Assembly: GCA_900552135.1 (NCBI GenBank)
Contig: URYN01000002.1
Coordinates: forward strand, 62,001-126,000
Origin: an uncultured Clostridium sp.
GTDB taxonomy: Bacteria > Bacillota > Clostridia > TANB77 > CAG-508
DNA length: 64,000 nucleotides
Direction of reading: 5' to 3'
The translations under genes and the position numbers were made by a program. Position 1 is the first letter of the stretch; each line of letters begins with the position of its first letter. The notes under the pieces are model-generated. The model was not told the DNA's origin and made no database searches. It worked only from the letters and a program-made list of their open reading frames with translations. Below are positions 1 to 10,079 of the stretch, one piece after another.

Positions 1-840
1 ATAAACTCTTATTGTATAAATAACTGTATCTCCGACTGCAACTCTTACTGGGTCTTTAGAATGATTGTATATTGCTGTTGTGCTTGTTCCAGCTTTTAGT
101 GTTGATAAATCTGGAGTTGGTATTCTTGATGTAATTTCTTCATCATTTACACCTGTAATGAATTTTCTAAGTGCCAAGTCAAATTCTTTTAAAATTAATT
201 TTTCAAAATCATCATCATCTTGTTGTCCTGGTATATATTTATCTCCTCTGTTAATATCGGCATCACGATAGTTTTCTAACTCACTACCAGTTGGTAATGT
301 AACATTGTTTGCTTGAGAATCTCTATCTGTTACTTGATTTCCATTTGCGTCTGTAAATCCTGTTATATCTGCAATGTTTGTGATTTTATTTGCCATTGGA
401 GTTGTTGCAACGACTTTACACTTTATTTGAACTTCTTTATAAGAAAGTGTAGTTCCATTGAATGCTGAGATTTTATTTTCTCCGTCTGATGTTTCATTAT
501 CTTTTGATAGATATGATGTCTTAAGTGTTTTTAAATCTGAGCTACTTGCATAATGCCAGCCATAAGTTTGATTTATTGGGTCATCCTTTAGAAATTCTAA
601 TTGTTCAGGTAGATGATCTGTTATTTCTGAAACATATCCGTCTTCTGAACCTTCATTGTAAACTCTAATTTTGTATGTTACTGTATCTCCGATTTGAACT
701 TTTACTGGTGTTTTTGTATGATTATAAGTTGCTGTCGTTGCTGTTCCTGCAGCTAATGCTTTTACATCAACTTGTGGTTCTCTTGAAGAAACCTCTTTTC
801 CATTTACTTCTATTATGAATTTTCTTAATGATAAATCAAA
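1..840 (-). repeat. Intragenic tandem repeat, 219-residue period
   Basis: Two copies of a repeat start at 840 and 183 (FDLSLRKFI and FDLALRKFI), 657 bp apart, inside the surface protein gene. Both continue with a YNH(T/S)K.PV.V..GDTV.Y.IRVY block. The second copy runs off the window. Confidence 0.8.
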
Positions 841-2004
841 TGGTTTTGGTACTACTATTGATGCACTCTCTTCAAAGTTTTGTGGTGTTTCATCAACTAC
901 AACAACTGGCTGCTCTGTATTTGGAGCATCTGCAACTGACCAATAATCTGCTGTTCTTGTTGTGTATGATGAACTAATTGTTATTTTTATTCCTGTTATA
1001 TCAGAACTTGTTGGCATTACTAAATAAAATTCTTGTCCAACTAATTCGCTTATTGTTTTATTTGTTGTGACTATATTTCCAGAAGCATCTTTTATTGCTA
1101 AAGTTGGATTTATAGTTTTTCCATTCATATCTGTATATGATGCTGTTAAATTATAATTAACATTTAATAGTTTATTTATTTTATAAGGTCCAGCTACATA
1201 GTTAGCATTTATTGTTTGCATTTTTGCATTTGAACTAACTAACTCAACTGGTTTTGTTGCATTGTTTGTACTTACATAGTTTGCTGGTGCACTATTTATA
1301 TAATAACTATATAATTCTTTTATTGCATCAATTTTATCTAATCCTGAATCTCCAAGTAAGTCTTCGAAATTTTTATAGTTATCATCTTGATTTATATAAG
1401 CATTTCTGAATAAGTTAATTTCATCAGCAGAATAATGATATGTGCCAGTTGGATTTGTGAAATACCAAACTGCTAATTGTTGAATTACGTCCAATTCATC
1501 AGTTGTAATTAAACTATAGCTTTCATCTGGTATTATCTTTTTCAAGTATGCATTCTTAGAATCGTTATCTTCTATTTCTGGAAGTATATAAATATTATCT
1601 AATAACCACATTAACTTGTTATAATTTTCTCCACTAGGTAATACATCCTTATATGGACTTGATATACTTGCTAAATCTTTTAAATTAAATTTTTGAGTAT
1701 AAGTACTGATCTTTGGTGTTCCGCCTGTCATCATATCTGTAGAACCAAATCCAGGTCCAGCCTTTATACAATAAATTGTTTTATTTTTGTTTGGTGCTTC
1801 TTGCTCATTTGTACTTGTGTATTGAGCAATTTTCCACACTTTTTTCGCACTTTGTGTATAACCATAGCCTGATCTTCTAAGCGATACAATACCTAGGTAC
1901 ATTGGTCCAGCATTTGCTGCATTAGCTGTTGTTAATTGTCCCAATGCAATTACCATAAAACAAGCTATAATTACCGCTATAATCAATTTTTTTAATTTTT
2001 TCAT
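1..2004 (-). CDS. Thioester-domain surface protein with DUF11-like repeats (3' end beyond window)
   Basis: Large secreted protein read from 2004 leftwards and open to the window edge. It starts MKKLKKLIIAVIIACFMVIA, a signal peptide. The next ~150 residues hold a Cys in a YCIKAGPG context and a later QQLAVWYF motif; this Cys/Gln pairing is typical of thioester-forming (TQXA-type) adhesin domains. About 390 residues in, long DUF11/isopeptide-like repeats begin, each opening FDL(S/A)LRKFI. Start chosen at 2004 because AGAAGG lies 9 nt upstream; the in-frame ATG at 2013 abuts that site. Likely a cell-wall or pilus-type adhesin; whether it ends in a sorting signal cannot be seen. Exact family not identified. 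Confidence 0.8.
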   Translation of the reverse strand, partial: MKKLKKLIIAVIIACFMVIALGQLTTANAANAGPMYLGIVSLRRSGYGYTQSAKKVWKIAQYTSTNEQEAPNKNKTIYCIKAGPGFGSTDMMTGGTPKISTYTQKFNLKDLASISSPYKDVLPSGENYNKLMWLLDNIYILPEIEDNDSKNAYLKKIIPDESYSLITTDELDVIQQLAVWYFTNPTGTYHYSADEINLFRNAYINQDDNYKNFEDLLGDSGLDKIDAIKELYSYYINSAPANYVSTNNATKPVELVSSNAKMQTINANYVAGPYKINKLLNVNYNLTASYTDMNGKTINPTLAIKDASGNIVTTNKTISELVGQEFYLVMPTSSDITGIKITISSSYTTRTADYWSVADAPNTEQPVVVVDETPQNFEESASIVVPKPFDLSLRKFIIEVNGKEVSSREPQVDVKALAAGTATTATYNHTKTPVKVQIGDTVTYKIRVYNEGSEDGYVSEITDHLPEQLEFLKDDPINQTYGWHYASSSDLKTLKTSYLSKDNETSDGENKISAFNGTTLSYKEVQIKCKVVATTPMANKITNIADITGFTDANGNQVTDRDSQANNVTLPTGSELENYRDADINRGDKYIPGQQDDDDFEKLILKEFDLALRKFITGVNDEEITSRIPTPDLSTLKAGTSTTAIYNHSKDPVRVAVGDTVIYTIRVY

Positions 2005-2042
2005 ATCATCCATCCTTCTTATTACAATTATAGATATATTAT

Positions 2043-2071
2043 ATTGTATAAATTTAAGCAAAATAAGTCAA
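2043..2071 (-). promoter_or_regulatory. Sigma-A type promoter of the surface protein
   Basis: On the minus strand TTGACT (2071-2066), 17-bp spacer, TACAAT (2048-2043). It lies about 40 bp upstream of the chosen start. Confidence 0.6.
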
Positions 2072-2218
2072 TAGCAAAATTATCCTTATCTTTTTCCTAT
2101 CAATTTTTGTTACAAATCTTTTAGCTAATTTCTCCTACGGAAAATCAGCATTTAAATATCTTGCCACTGATTTTTTCATATATTTCAATTATATTACATT
2201 TTCAATTTAAAATCAATA

Positions 2219-2264
2219 AAAAATAACCCCAAACACCAATTTTTAGCGTTTTGAGTTATTTTTA
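2219..2264. terminator. Hairpin terminator after spoVD
   Basis: Imperfect inverted repeat AAATAACCCCAAA / TTTTGAGTTATTT flanked by T-runs on both strands. It lies about 90 bp beyond the spoVD stop. Confidence 0.6.
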
Positions 2265-2351
2265 TAAAATTTATTTAAAATTCGTATTTATCTCTTGCTG
2301 TTAGTTATGATTTTTATTATTTAGTATTATGGTTTTTAACTTATTTTAAGT

Positions 2352-4658
2352 TTAATGTAACTCAGAAGTTGTTTCTTGAAGATTAACTTTTATTACAGTT
2401 CCTTCTTCAACAGATGTTCCAACTTGTACATCTTGTGAAACTACAACTCCAGAACCAGTTGCTTGTATATTTAAGTTCTTTGATTTTAGTGCAGATTTTG
2501 CTGCAGATAAGCTCTTACCTTTTAGGTCTGGAACTGATACGGAAACTGATGTATTTGCATTTTCTGTATATACTTTTACAATTCCACCTTTTGCAAGTGA
2601 AACTCCTGCCTTTGGTGTTTGATTTATTATTGTTTCATCTCCATCTGCAGATGTAATTATTTGTATACCTAAATCGCTTAAGATATTCTTTGCTTCTGTT
2701 ACAGTCTTTCCTTTTAAATCCGGAATTGTTACTGTAGATGATGACGTACTTTCCGAAGATGTATCGTTTGAAGGTATTCCTAAATAAGGAAGTACTTCTG
2801 ATAATACTTGTGACACAACTGGGGCAGAAATTTGTCCACCATAATGAGATTTTCCTTGAGGTCCATATAAAGATAATAGTGCAACTACCTTAGCATTCTC
2901 AACTGGTGCTATTGCTAGGAATGAAGCAACATATCCATTTTCAGGATGGTTTGGATCTGGCTCTGATGTTCCAGTTTTTCCTGCTATGCTATATCCTTTT
3001 ACGGCACCTAACTGTCCTCCACCATCAGTTACAACAGATTGCATCATGTCACGTACTTTTGCAGCAGTTTCAGATGAGATTACCTGTCTTACCTCTTGAA
3101 CGTCTATATTAGTTACAACTCCTGTATCTGGATTTTCTATTTTTGTTACAATTCTTGGTTTTACTAATTTTCCATCATTTGCAATTGCGGAAGCTGCTGT
3201 AATCATTTGTAATGGAGTGATTGTGAATCTTTGTCCGAAAGACATTGTTGCAAGTTCTGTTGGTCCAACTGAGTCTAATTTATGGAATTGCGATGAAGAC
3301 TCGCCAGATGTTTGGATTCCTGTTTTATCGAATAATCCAAATGCACTAAAATATTTATACATTGTAGTAGCACCAATTCTATTTCCTAATTGAATTAATG
3401 CTGGATTACAAGAATTTTCAAGTGCATTTCTTAAAGATTGACTTCCATGTCCACTTGTGTTTGCACAGCTAATGCTTACATCTGCTACTTGCTGTTTACC
3501 ACTACAATAGAAGTCACCTGCAGTATCTGTTTCTACAACATTTTCTTCTAGTCCAATAGCAGCAATTATTGGTTTGAATACTGAACCAGGTTCAAAAGTC
3601 TCATTAACAACTTTATTACTGTACATTTTGTATAAACTGTTAGTTTTTTCTTCACTAGTTAATGTATCCCATGTTGCAAGCATTGATTCGTTTGGCTCGA
3701 AAGGAGTATTCAAATTATAGTCTGGATATGTAGCCATAGCAAGTATGTCTCCTGTTGATGGGTCCATTAAAAGCATTGACCCCCCGTTTTTACAATTATT
3801 TTCTTCTACTGCCTGCTTCAAATATTTTTCAACAATAGTTTGAATATTGGCATCTATCGAAAGTGTTATGTTTGAGCCATTTTCTGCCGCAATGTATTTT
3901 TCATCTTCATCAGGTATAGAATCTTGAGCTGCATTTATTGCCGTTGTAACTCTTCCCGGAGTTCCTGTTAATGTGCTGTCCCAATAGTATTCAAGGCCTG
4001 ATAGTCCATTATTATCACTTCCGCAAAATCCTATTAAATTTGATGCCAAATTATTGTATGGATACGTTCTCTTTGTATCTTCATCAATATTTATTCCAGA
4101 AGTAAATTTGTTATCACTCATCCATTTTTTTAAAGCATCAACTTTGTCTGAGTCAACTTTTTTAGCGATAATCTCTACTGAATTTGTACTAGTTACTTTT
4201 ATTAGAACATCATCATAATTTAATTCAAGGCAATCTGTCAAAGCCTTAGCGACTTTTTGTTTCAATGCGTTTGTTGCGTCCTGGTCTCCTTTTACAATTA
4301 TAAGAGATGGATTTACGCTTATTGTGTCAACATTTGTACTTACTGCAAGAGCCTTTCCTGTAGTATCGTATATTGTTCCACGTTTTGGGCTCAAAACCCT
4401 GTTAGCAGTTATCTGTTTATAGGCTTTTTCTTTTAGTTCATTTCCCATTATAAATTGCAGATAAAATATTCTAATTACTAGCAGTAATATTACTACAAAA
4501 ACTATTCCTGCAAACCATTTTAAATGAGTCGCTTTCTCGAATTTCTTTATCTTTCCGTTTTTATTCTCATTATTGTCCATTTTATTATTTTTATCAATTT
4601 TCTTATTTTTTTTATTTCCAACCTTAAATAATTTTCTGAATGGTTGTATATTATTCAT
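2352..4658 (-). CDS. spoVD: SpoVD-like penicillin-binding transpeptidase with PASTA domains
   Basis: Class B penicillin-binding protein that cross-links peptidoglycan; PASTA-bearing members in endospore formers are SpoVD (cortex synthesis) or PBP2B (division). Visible: Lys/Asn-rich cytoplasmic head, one membrane helix near residues 47-69, dimerisation domain, active-site SVFK in FEPGSVFKP, SCN in ENSCNPAL, and KTG in AGKTGTS. Two PASTA domains follow, opening VTIPDLKGKTV and VSVPDLKGKSL. Start set at 4658 because GGAGG lies a few bases upstream; a longer frame from a TTG would overlap that site. SpoVD is preferred over PBP2B from domain content only, since no sporulation or division cluster flanks it. 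Confidence 0.88.
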   Translation of the reverse strand: MNNIQPFRKLFKVGNKKNKKIDKNNKMDNNENKNGKIKKFEKATHLKWFAGIVFVVILLLVIRIFYLQFIMGNELKEKAYKQITANRVLSPKRGTIYDTTGKALAVSTNVDTISVNPSLIIVKGDQDATNALKQKVAKALTDCLELNYDDVLIKVTSTNSVEIIAKKVDSDKVDALKKWMSDNKFTSGINIDEDTKRTYPYNNLASNLIGFCGSDNNGLSGLEYYWDSTLTGTPGRVTTAINAAQDSIPDEDEKYIAAENGSNITLSIDANIQTIVEKYLKQAVEENNCKNGGSMLLMDPSTGDILAMATYPDYNLNTPFEPNESMLATWDTLTSEEKTNSLYKMYSNKVVNETFEPGSVFKPIIAAIGLEENVVETDTAGDFYCSGKQQVADVSISCANTSGHGSQSLRNALENSCNPALIQLGNRIGATTMYKYFSAFGLFDKTGIQTSGESSSQFHKLDSVGPTELATMSFGQRFTITPLQMITAASAIANDGKLVKPRIVTKIENPDTGVVTNIDVQEVRQVISSETAAKVRDMMQSVVTDGGGQLGAVKGYSIAGKTGTSEPDPNHPENGYVASFLAIAPVENAKVVALLSLYGPQGKSHYGGQISAPVVSQVLSEVLPYLGIPSNDTSSESTSSSTVTIPDLKGKTVTEAKNILSDLGIQIITSADGDETIINQTPKAGVSLAKGGIVKVYTENANTSVSVSVPDLKGKSLSAAKSALKSKNLNIQATGSGVVVSQDVQVGTSVEEGTVIKVNLQETTSELH

Positions 4659-5106
4659 AAGTTCCTCCAATTTCAAATCATGTTCATAATTACATAAAAC
4701 ATTTTATATTAATACAACAAAAAAATCAATATTTCATGCCTAAATATATTAATAACCCAGAGGAAGTCCATAAATAAATTTTGATTTCTCCAATAGAATA
4801 TCTTTTTTTTAGCTGAAACTAAGGATAGTAGTAAAATTACATTCACCTTTTCGTAAAAAATATTCATCATATCGTTTCTCGATTAACATATAAACATTAT
4901 ATCTGGACATAATAACATATTGAATTTAGTGTAACTATTATGCACACTTTTGGTTTTATAAAAGTCTCTTTTTGTCTTTTTTTGTTTTTCTGCATTAGTA
5001 TAATTCACACTTAAGCTATTTAAAATTTTATATTATGTATTTTAGTGCACTTTTTAAAGTCTGTTTACAATGTTATTATTTTAATGTTAGAAGGTAGGTG
5101 ATTATA
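4659..5106. other. Divergent intergenic region, nothing recognised
   Basis: AT-rich spacer between divergent spoVD and the XRE regulator. It must hold promoters for both genes, but no clear -35/-10 pair with 16-18 bp spacing was found, and no small ORF with a ribosome binding site. Confidence 0.5.
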
Positions 5107-5445
5107 TTGCTAATTACAAGCAATGATGTTTTAGACGTTCTAGGAAAAAGAGTAAAGCAAGCTAGAAAGAACTTAAAATATACTCAAGATTATGTTTCAG
5201 AAAATATAGGTATTTCTACAGATTTATTACGTAGCATTGAAAATGGTAGGAACATTGGTAGTATAACCACTTTATTAAATTTATGTAATTTTTTAAAAGT
5301 ATCACCTAACTATATTTTCCGTGACCTACTAGATTTTGCAGAAGAGACAACTGATTCCAAATTAGAGAAAATGATTAAGTCTTTATCTATAGCTGACAAA
5401 GAAACTCTAGAACAAATCATACTTTATATAAACAAAAATTATTAA
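5107..5445 (+). CDS. XRE-family helix-turn-helix regulator
   Basis: A 112-residue DNA-binding protein. Residues ~5-60 are a Cro/CI-type HTH (GKRVKQARKNLKYTQ, then ISTDLLRSIENGRN), followed by a short helical tail likely used for dimerisation. Start taken as TTG at 5107, with AGGTG six bases upstream; a GTG at 5098 overlaps that site. It is a single-gene unit divergent from spoVD, so its target may be its own promoter or the neighbour, but nothing in the sequence proves this. Confidence 0.8.
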   Translation: MLITSNDVLDVLGKRVKQARKNLKYTQDYVSENIGISTDLLRSIENGRNIGSITTLLNLCNFLKVSPNYIFRDLLDFAEETTDSKLEKMIKSLSIADKETLEQIILYINKNY

Positions 5446-5507
5446 GGGTTATTAAAAAAAGACATTAATTAAGTAAAAAAATTTAATTTTTATTTTTTTA
5501 CTATTAA

Positions 5508-5534
5508 AAAGAGTGGATATTGCGTCCACTCTTT
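5508..5534. terminator. Convergent terminator (XRE regulator / SDR gene)
   Basis: Perfect 10-bp stem AAAGAGTGGA / TCCACTCTTT with a 7-nt loop. A T-rich tail follows on the minus strand, so it mainly ends the SDR transcript. Confidence 0.8.
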
Positions 5535-5581
5535 CTGAATTTTATAATAATTTTTTTGTTTAATTGTTTTTGATTATTTCT

Positions 5582-6352
5582 TTATTGTATTTTTCTTCTT
5601 TGTGCAAAATAGCAAAAGAACGCTGATAATTGGTCTGGAAATACTTTAAATAATATTCTTCCAAGCCATATTGTAAAACTTGGAAATATTAATATTTTAT
5701 TTCTAAACATTTTCTTTACAGCATATTGGGCGACCTTTTTACTATTTGCCTCTGCTAAATTGAATTTAACATCTGCAACTTTATTAAAATTAGTATTTAC
5801 GGGTCCTGGACATAGTGCACATATTTTTACTTTTGAGTGTTGCATAAATAGCTCCTGTCTGATACTTTGTGTAAGTCTTACTACATAAGCCTTTGTAGAA
5901 TAATAGGTAGCCATGAGTGGACCAGGCATGAATCCAGCTATCGAAGCTACATTCATAATATGCCCTTTATTCTCCTTCACCATATCTTGCAAAAACAATT
6001 TAGTCAATATATGAAGTGCAACAATATTTGTATCTACCATTGCTATTTCTTTGTCTAAATCCGTGTCTGTAAATTTGCCACAAGTTCCAAAGCCTGCATC
6101 GTTTACAAGAACATCAATAGTTCCATATTGTTCATGAACATAGCTATATAAATTTTTGCAAGCATCCCTGTTAATTAAGTCAATTACTTGTACATCAACC
6201 TGTACTTTGTATTCTTTTTTTAATTCTTCCTTTAAATTTTCTAATGCTTCTTTTCCTCTTGCAACAGCAATTATATTGTATCCTCTTTTAGCAAGTTCCC
6301 TTGCAATATCTCTTCCTATTCCTGAAGACGCTCCTGTAACTAACGCAATCAT
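5582..6352 (-). CDS. Short-chain dehydrogenase/reductase
   Basis: NAD(P)-dependent oxidoreductase of the classical SDR family, 256 residues, the usual length. Shows the cofactor motif TGASSGIG (residues 6-13), an NDAGFG variant of NNAG, a catalytic Ser in VASIAG and YYSTKAY, giving the Ser-Tyr-Lys triad. The C-terminal ~45 residues are hydrophobic and basic, as in DltE/YqjQ-like SDRs that touch the membrane. Monocistronic with its own terminator; substrate cannot be inferred. Confidence 0.85.
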   Translation of the reverse strand: MIALVTGASSGIGRDIARELAKRGYNIIAVARGKEALENLKEELKKEYKVQVDVQVIDLINRDACKNLYSYVHEQYGTIDVLVNDAGFGTCGKFTDTDLDKEIAMVDTNIVALHILTKLFLQDMVKENKGHIMNVASIAGFMPGPLMATYYSTKAYVVRLTQSIRQELFMQHSKVKICALCPGPVNTNFNKVADVKFNLAEANSKKVAQYAVKKMFRNKILIFPSFTIWLGRILFKVFPDQLSAFFCYFAQRRKIQ

Positions 6353-6510
6353 TTTTCTTTTCTAATCAATTAAATGCAATACACTTTTATTTAATTGACT
6401 AATTCCTTTCCCTTAAATTTCTATTCTTCGATTTAATATCTCTTTAGAATATCTTATCTTCACATACTTAATTTTACTATTTTACAATTGATAATTTCAA
6501 TAATATATCA

Positions 6511-8958
6511 TTATTTTATAACTATTTCATCATTTTCTACTTCTGCCTTTGCAATTTTCTTACCCACTTTAAACTTTCCATCCAAAATTGCATCTGCAAT
6601 TTTATCTTCAAGCATACTTTGAATTGCTCTTCTTAAAGGCCTTGCACCATAATTTGTGTCCACACCTTTCTTAGCAATTAGTTCTTTTACAGGTTCTGTT
6701 ATTTCGATTTTCAATCCTTGTGTTTCCAATCTCTTAGTAACATTTACAAGCATTATATCTATAATCTTTTTTATATCATCGCTCTCAAGTTTGTGGAATA
6801 CAATTATATCATCAATACGATTTAGGAACTCTGGTCTGAATTGTTTCTTCAATTCTGTCATAACTTCTTTCTTCGTATTTTCGTATTCTTTAGCTTTGCT
6901 CTCTTTTTCGTCTGTAGCTCCACTAAATCCAAGTTTTGTTTTATCTGTTATCAATCTTGCACCAACATTTGAAGTCATTATAATTATTGTATTCTTAAAG
7001 TTAACTGTTCTTCCTTGCGAATCAGTAAGTCTTCCGTCTTCGAGTATTTGAAGAAGCATATTCATAACATCAGGGTGAGCCTTTTCAATCTCATCAAATA
7101 ATATTACACTGTATGGTCTTCTTCTTACCTTTTCTGTTAATTGTCCACCTTCATCATAACCTACATATCCTGGAGGAGCACCAATTAATTTTGCCACTGA
7201 ATGTGACTCCATAAATTCAGACATATCAACTCTTACGATGGCATTTTCGCTACCAAACATAGCCTCTGCCAAAGATTTAGCAAGTTCTGTTTTACCAACA
7301 CCGGTAGGACCTAAGAATAAGAATGAACCTGTTGGACGGTTAGGATCTGTAAGTCCTACTCTTCCTCTTCTTATCGCTTTTGCAACACTGTTTACCGCTT
7401 CGTCTTGTCCTACCACTCTCTTATGAAGATTTTCCTCAAGATGTTTTAACTTTTCATTTTCTGTTTCAGTAATCTTATAAGCAGGAATACCTGTCCAAGT
7501 TGCAATTACTTCAGCGATATCTTCCTTGCCAAGAGTCATAACCTTTTTTGTATTATCTTCTTTCCATTTCTTTTGCTCTTCTTCTAATTTTTGTTTCTTG
7601 CTCTTCTCTGTATCTCTTAATTTTGCAGCTTTTTCAAAATTTTGAGTTGCAATAGCTTCTTCTTTTTCTTTACGAGTTTTCTCAATTTCATCCTCTAATT
7701 TTCTCATAGAATCTGGCTTTGTATAAGTTTGCATTTTAACCTTTGATGCAGCCTCATCTATTAAATCTATCGCTTTATCAGGCAAGAATCTATCGTTTAC
7801 ATATCTTGTAGAAAGCTCTACTGCAGACTTTATAGCTTCATCAGTAATTTTTACATTATGATGTGCTTCATATTTATCTCTTAATCCATCTAGTATTTTT
7901 ATAGTATCTTCCTCAGAAGGTTCTTGAACTAGTACTGGACTAAATCTTCTTTCAAGTGCAGCATCTTTTTCGATATATTTTCTATATTCGTTTGTTGTTG
8001 TTGCACCGACTACTTGTACTTCTCCTCTGGCAAGAAGTGGTTTCAAGATGTTTGCCGCATCAACAGCACCCTCTGCAGAACCTGCACCAACAATAGTGTG
8101 AATTTCATCTATGAATAAAATTACATCTCCTGCTTTTCTAACTTCTTCAAGAGATTTCTTTATTCTTTCCTCGAAATCTCCTCTATATTTAGCACCTGCT
8201 ACCATGCTAGAAATATCAATACTTACAACTCTTTTATTCTTAAGAGTCTCAGGCACATCTCCTGCAACAATTTTTTCTGCTAGTCCTTCTGCTATTGCAG
8301 TTTTACCAACACCCGGCTCACCAATTAAGCAAGGATTGTTTTTCGTTCTTCTTGATAAAATCTGGATAACTCTATCAATTTCTGTACTTCTTCCTATTAC
8401 AGGATCAAGCTTTCCTTCTGTCGCCTTCTTTGTTAAATCAACACCATATTGATTCAATGTTGGAGTAGAATTATAGCTTCCACTGTTTGATGTTCTCTTG
8501 CCATTTTGTTCCTGTGTATTTGCCTCATTGATAGTGTTTACAATCTCACTGTATAGTTTTTTAGGATTTACATTCAAATCCATCATAATCCTTACAGCAA
8601 CACTGTCTCCCTCTCTCATGATTCCAACAAGAATATGCTCTGTTCCGATGTATTGACTATTTAGTCTTCTAGCCTCTGCAAAAGCATTTTCTATAACTCT
8701 TTTGCTTCTTGGTGTGAAACCAATAGTTTCAATGTCAGTCATTTCTTCATTTACTCCAATTAAGACTTCGATTTCTTTTAATATATCTTCTCCAGTTACA
8801 CCTTGGTTTTCAAGCACCTTGCTAGCAACACCATTAGCCTCTGTAGCCAAGCCATATAGGATATGCTCTGTCCCAATATAATTGTGACCAAGTTGTGATG
8901 CTAATTCATTTGCAATCTCTAATGCTTGTTGTGCACTGTTTGTAAACTTATATTCCAT
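6511..8958 (-). CDS. clpC: ClpC AAA+ unfoldase (Clp protease ATPase)
   Basis: HSP100 ATPase that unfolds substrates for ClpP. The 815 residues match ClpC in length and order: two Clp_N repeats (1-~145), first AAA+ domain with GEPGVGKT, UVR-containing middle region, second AAA+ domain with GPTGVGKT, and a C-terminal D2-small domain. Last gene of ctsR-mcsA-mcsB-clpC, 20 bp after mcsB. In this family McsB-phosphorylated proteins are delivered to ClpC. Regulated by CtsR through the upstream operator. Confidence 0.97.
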   Translation of the reverse strand: MEYKFTNSAQQALEIANELASQLGHNYIGTEHILYGLATEANGVASKVLENQGVTGEDILKEIEVLIGVNEEMTDIETIGFTPRSKRVIENAFAEARRLNSQYIGTEHILVGIMREGDSVAVRIMMDLNVNPKKLYSEIVNTINEANTQEQNGKRTSNSGSYNSTPTLNQYGVDLTKKATEGKLDPVIGRSTEIDRVIQILSRRTKNNPCLIGEPGVGKTAIAEGLAEKIVAGDVPETLKNKRVVSIDISSMVAGAKYRGDFEERIKKSLEEVRKAGDVILFIDEIHTIVGAGSAEGAVDAANILKPLLARGEVQVVGATTTNEYRKYIEKDAALERRFSPVLVQEPSEEDTIKILDGLRDKYEAHHNVKITDEAIKSAVELSTRYVNDRFLPDKAIDLIDEAASKVKMQTYTKPDSMRKLEDEIEKTRKEKEEAIATQNFEKAAKLRDTEKSKKQKLEEEQKKWKEDNTKKVMTLGKEDIAEVIATWTGIPAYKITETENEKLKHLEENLHKRVVGQDEAVNSVAKAIRRGRVGLTDPNRPTGSFLFLGPTGVGKTELAKSLAEAMFGSENAIVRVDMSEFMESHSVAKLIGAPPGYVGYDEGGQLTEKVRRRPYSVILFDEIEKAHPDVMNMLLQILEDGRLTDSQGRTVNFKNTIIIMTSNVGARLITDKTKLGFSGATDEKESKAKEYENTKKEVMTELKKQFRPEFLNRIDDIIVFHKLESDDIKKIIDIMLVNVTKRLETQGLKIEITEPVKELIAKKGVDTNYGARPLRRAIQSMLEDKIADAILDGKFKVGKKIAKAEVENDEIVIK

Positions 8959-8978
8959 AAAAATCCCTTCTTTCTTTA

Positions 8979-9998
8979 CTATTCTTTTATAATTTGCTTT
9001 ATTAGTTCTGCTCTTTTTACATTCTCTTCTTCAGAATCCATTGTTTTTCCAAAATATTTTTGAAGATTTGCGGTCTTTGTATAAAGATATAATTTCTTTA
9101 CTTTCAAATCATCTAATTCAGAAATAACACCCATATCAGTACCAAGTTTTACACTTGATAACAAATCCATGCATTCGTTTGAATTCATTATTCTAGCATT
9201 TGTAAAAATACCAAAATCTCTATAAATTCCATCTTCAAACTGTAGCTTGTCTTTTCCAAGATACTTTCTAGTAGTTCTTTCTTGTTCAATCAATTTTTGA
9301 GTAACGGCTTTTACATTCTTTGCAATTTCTTGCTCAGTAAATCCAAGTGTCTGATTATTTGAAATCTCGTAAATGTCTCCAACACTTTTATTTCCTTCAC
9401 TATATACTGATTTTACAGAAGTACCAAAATTATTTACATATTTAAGTATCGTTCCTATATTTTCTGTAAGCGTAAGTCCAGGTAAATGTAGCATTGAAGA
9501 AACTCTTAATCCTGTTCCAACATCGCTTGGGCACGCTGTTAAATATCCATATTTCTTATTAAATGAATAATCCAAAAACTTTTCTAATTTTTGATCTATC
9601 TCAACTGCTAAATTCAACAATTCATCTGTTGCAAAGCCCTCTGCAAATACCTGAATTTTCAAATGATCTTTTCCATTGATTGTAATGCAAATATTTTCTT
9701 CATCATTTATTAATATTGCTTTTGAATCATCTTCATTATTATTTGCAAATTCAGGACTTATAAGGTGTTTTTCAACTAAGGCCTGTTTTGTAAGCTCATC
9801 CATGTCTTTTAATTTTAAAAGCTTAAGTCCATAACCCACTTTAGGTTGAATCTCTTGAATCTTTGCAAGTATTTTTCTTTTTTCATTTTTACTACATTTA
9901 TTTTCAAAATTAAACCCATTTATATTACGTGCAAGTCTAACCCTTGTACTTATTACAACATCTGAATCTTTTCCATTTTGTAAATACCAGTTTGACAT
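8979..9998 (-). CDS. mcsB: McsB protein arginine kinase
   Basis: Phosphagen-kinase-fold enzyme that phosphorylates arginines to mark proteins for ClpCP. 339 residues; visible family features are VVISTRVRLARNINGF near the N-terminus, a LTACPSDVGTGLR nucleotide-binding block and SVKLGTDMG near the C-terminus. An AGGAGG site precedes the ATG. It sits between mcsA (its activator) and clpC, the classical class III heat-shock order. Confidence 0.96.
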   Translation of the reverse strand: MSNWYLQNGKDSDVVISTRVRLARNINGFNFENKCSKNEKRKILAKIQEIQPKVGYGLKLLKLKDMDELTKQALVEKHLISPEFANNNEDDSKAILINDEENICITINGKDHLKIQVFAEGFATDELLNLAVEIDQKLEKFLDYSFNKKYGYLTACPSDVGTGLRVSSMLHLPGLTLTENIGTILKYVNNFGTSVKSVYSEGNKSVGDIYEISNNQTLGFTEQEIAKNVKAVTQKLIEQERTTRKYLGKDKLQFEDGIYRDFGIFTNARIMNSNECMDLLSSVKLGTDMGVISELDDLKVKKLYLYTKTANLQKYFGKTMDSEEENVKRAELIKQIIKE

Positions 9999-10079
9999 AA
10001 CAATTCCTCCTACAATTTAATAGCATAATTTTAATTATAGATTTTCATCTTAATATCATAACATTTAAATTGACGCTAA

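Larger units (their letters stand above)
2005..2351. other. Intergenic region between spoVD and the surface protein
   Basis: Holds the surface-protein promoter and the spoVD terminator listed separately. Nothing else coding or structured was recognised. Confidence 0.6.

Noticed and set aside
6656..7051. Plus-strand frame inside clpC.
   Set aside because: Antisense shadow of a highly conserved gene, without ribosome binding site or family features.
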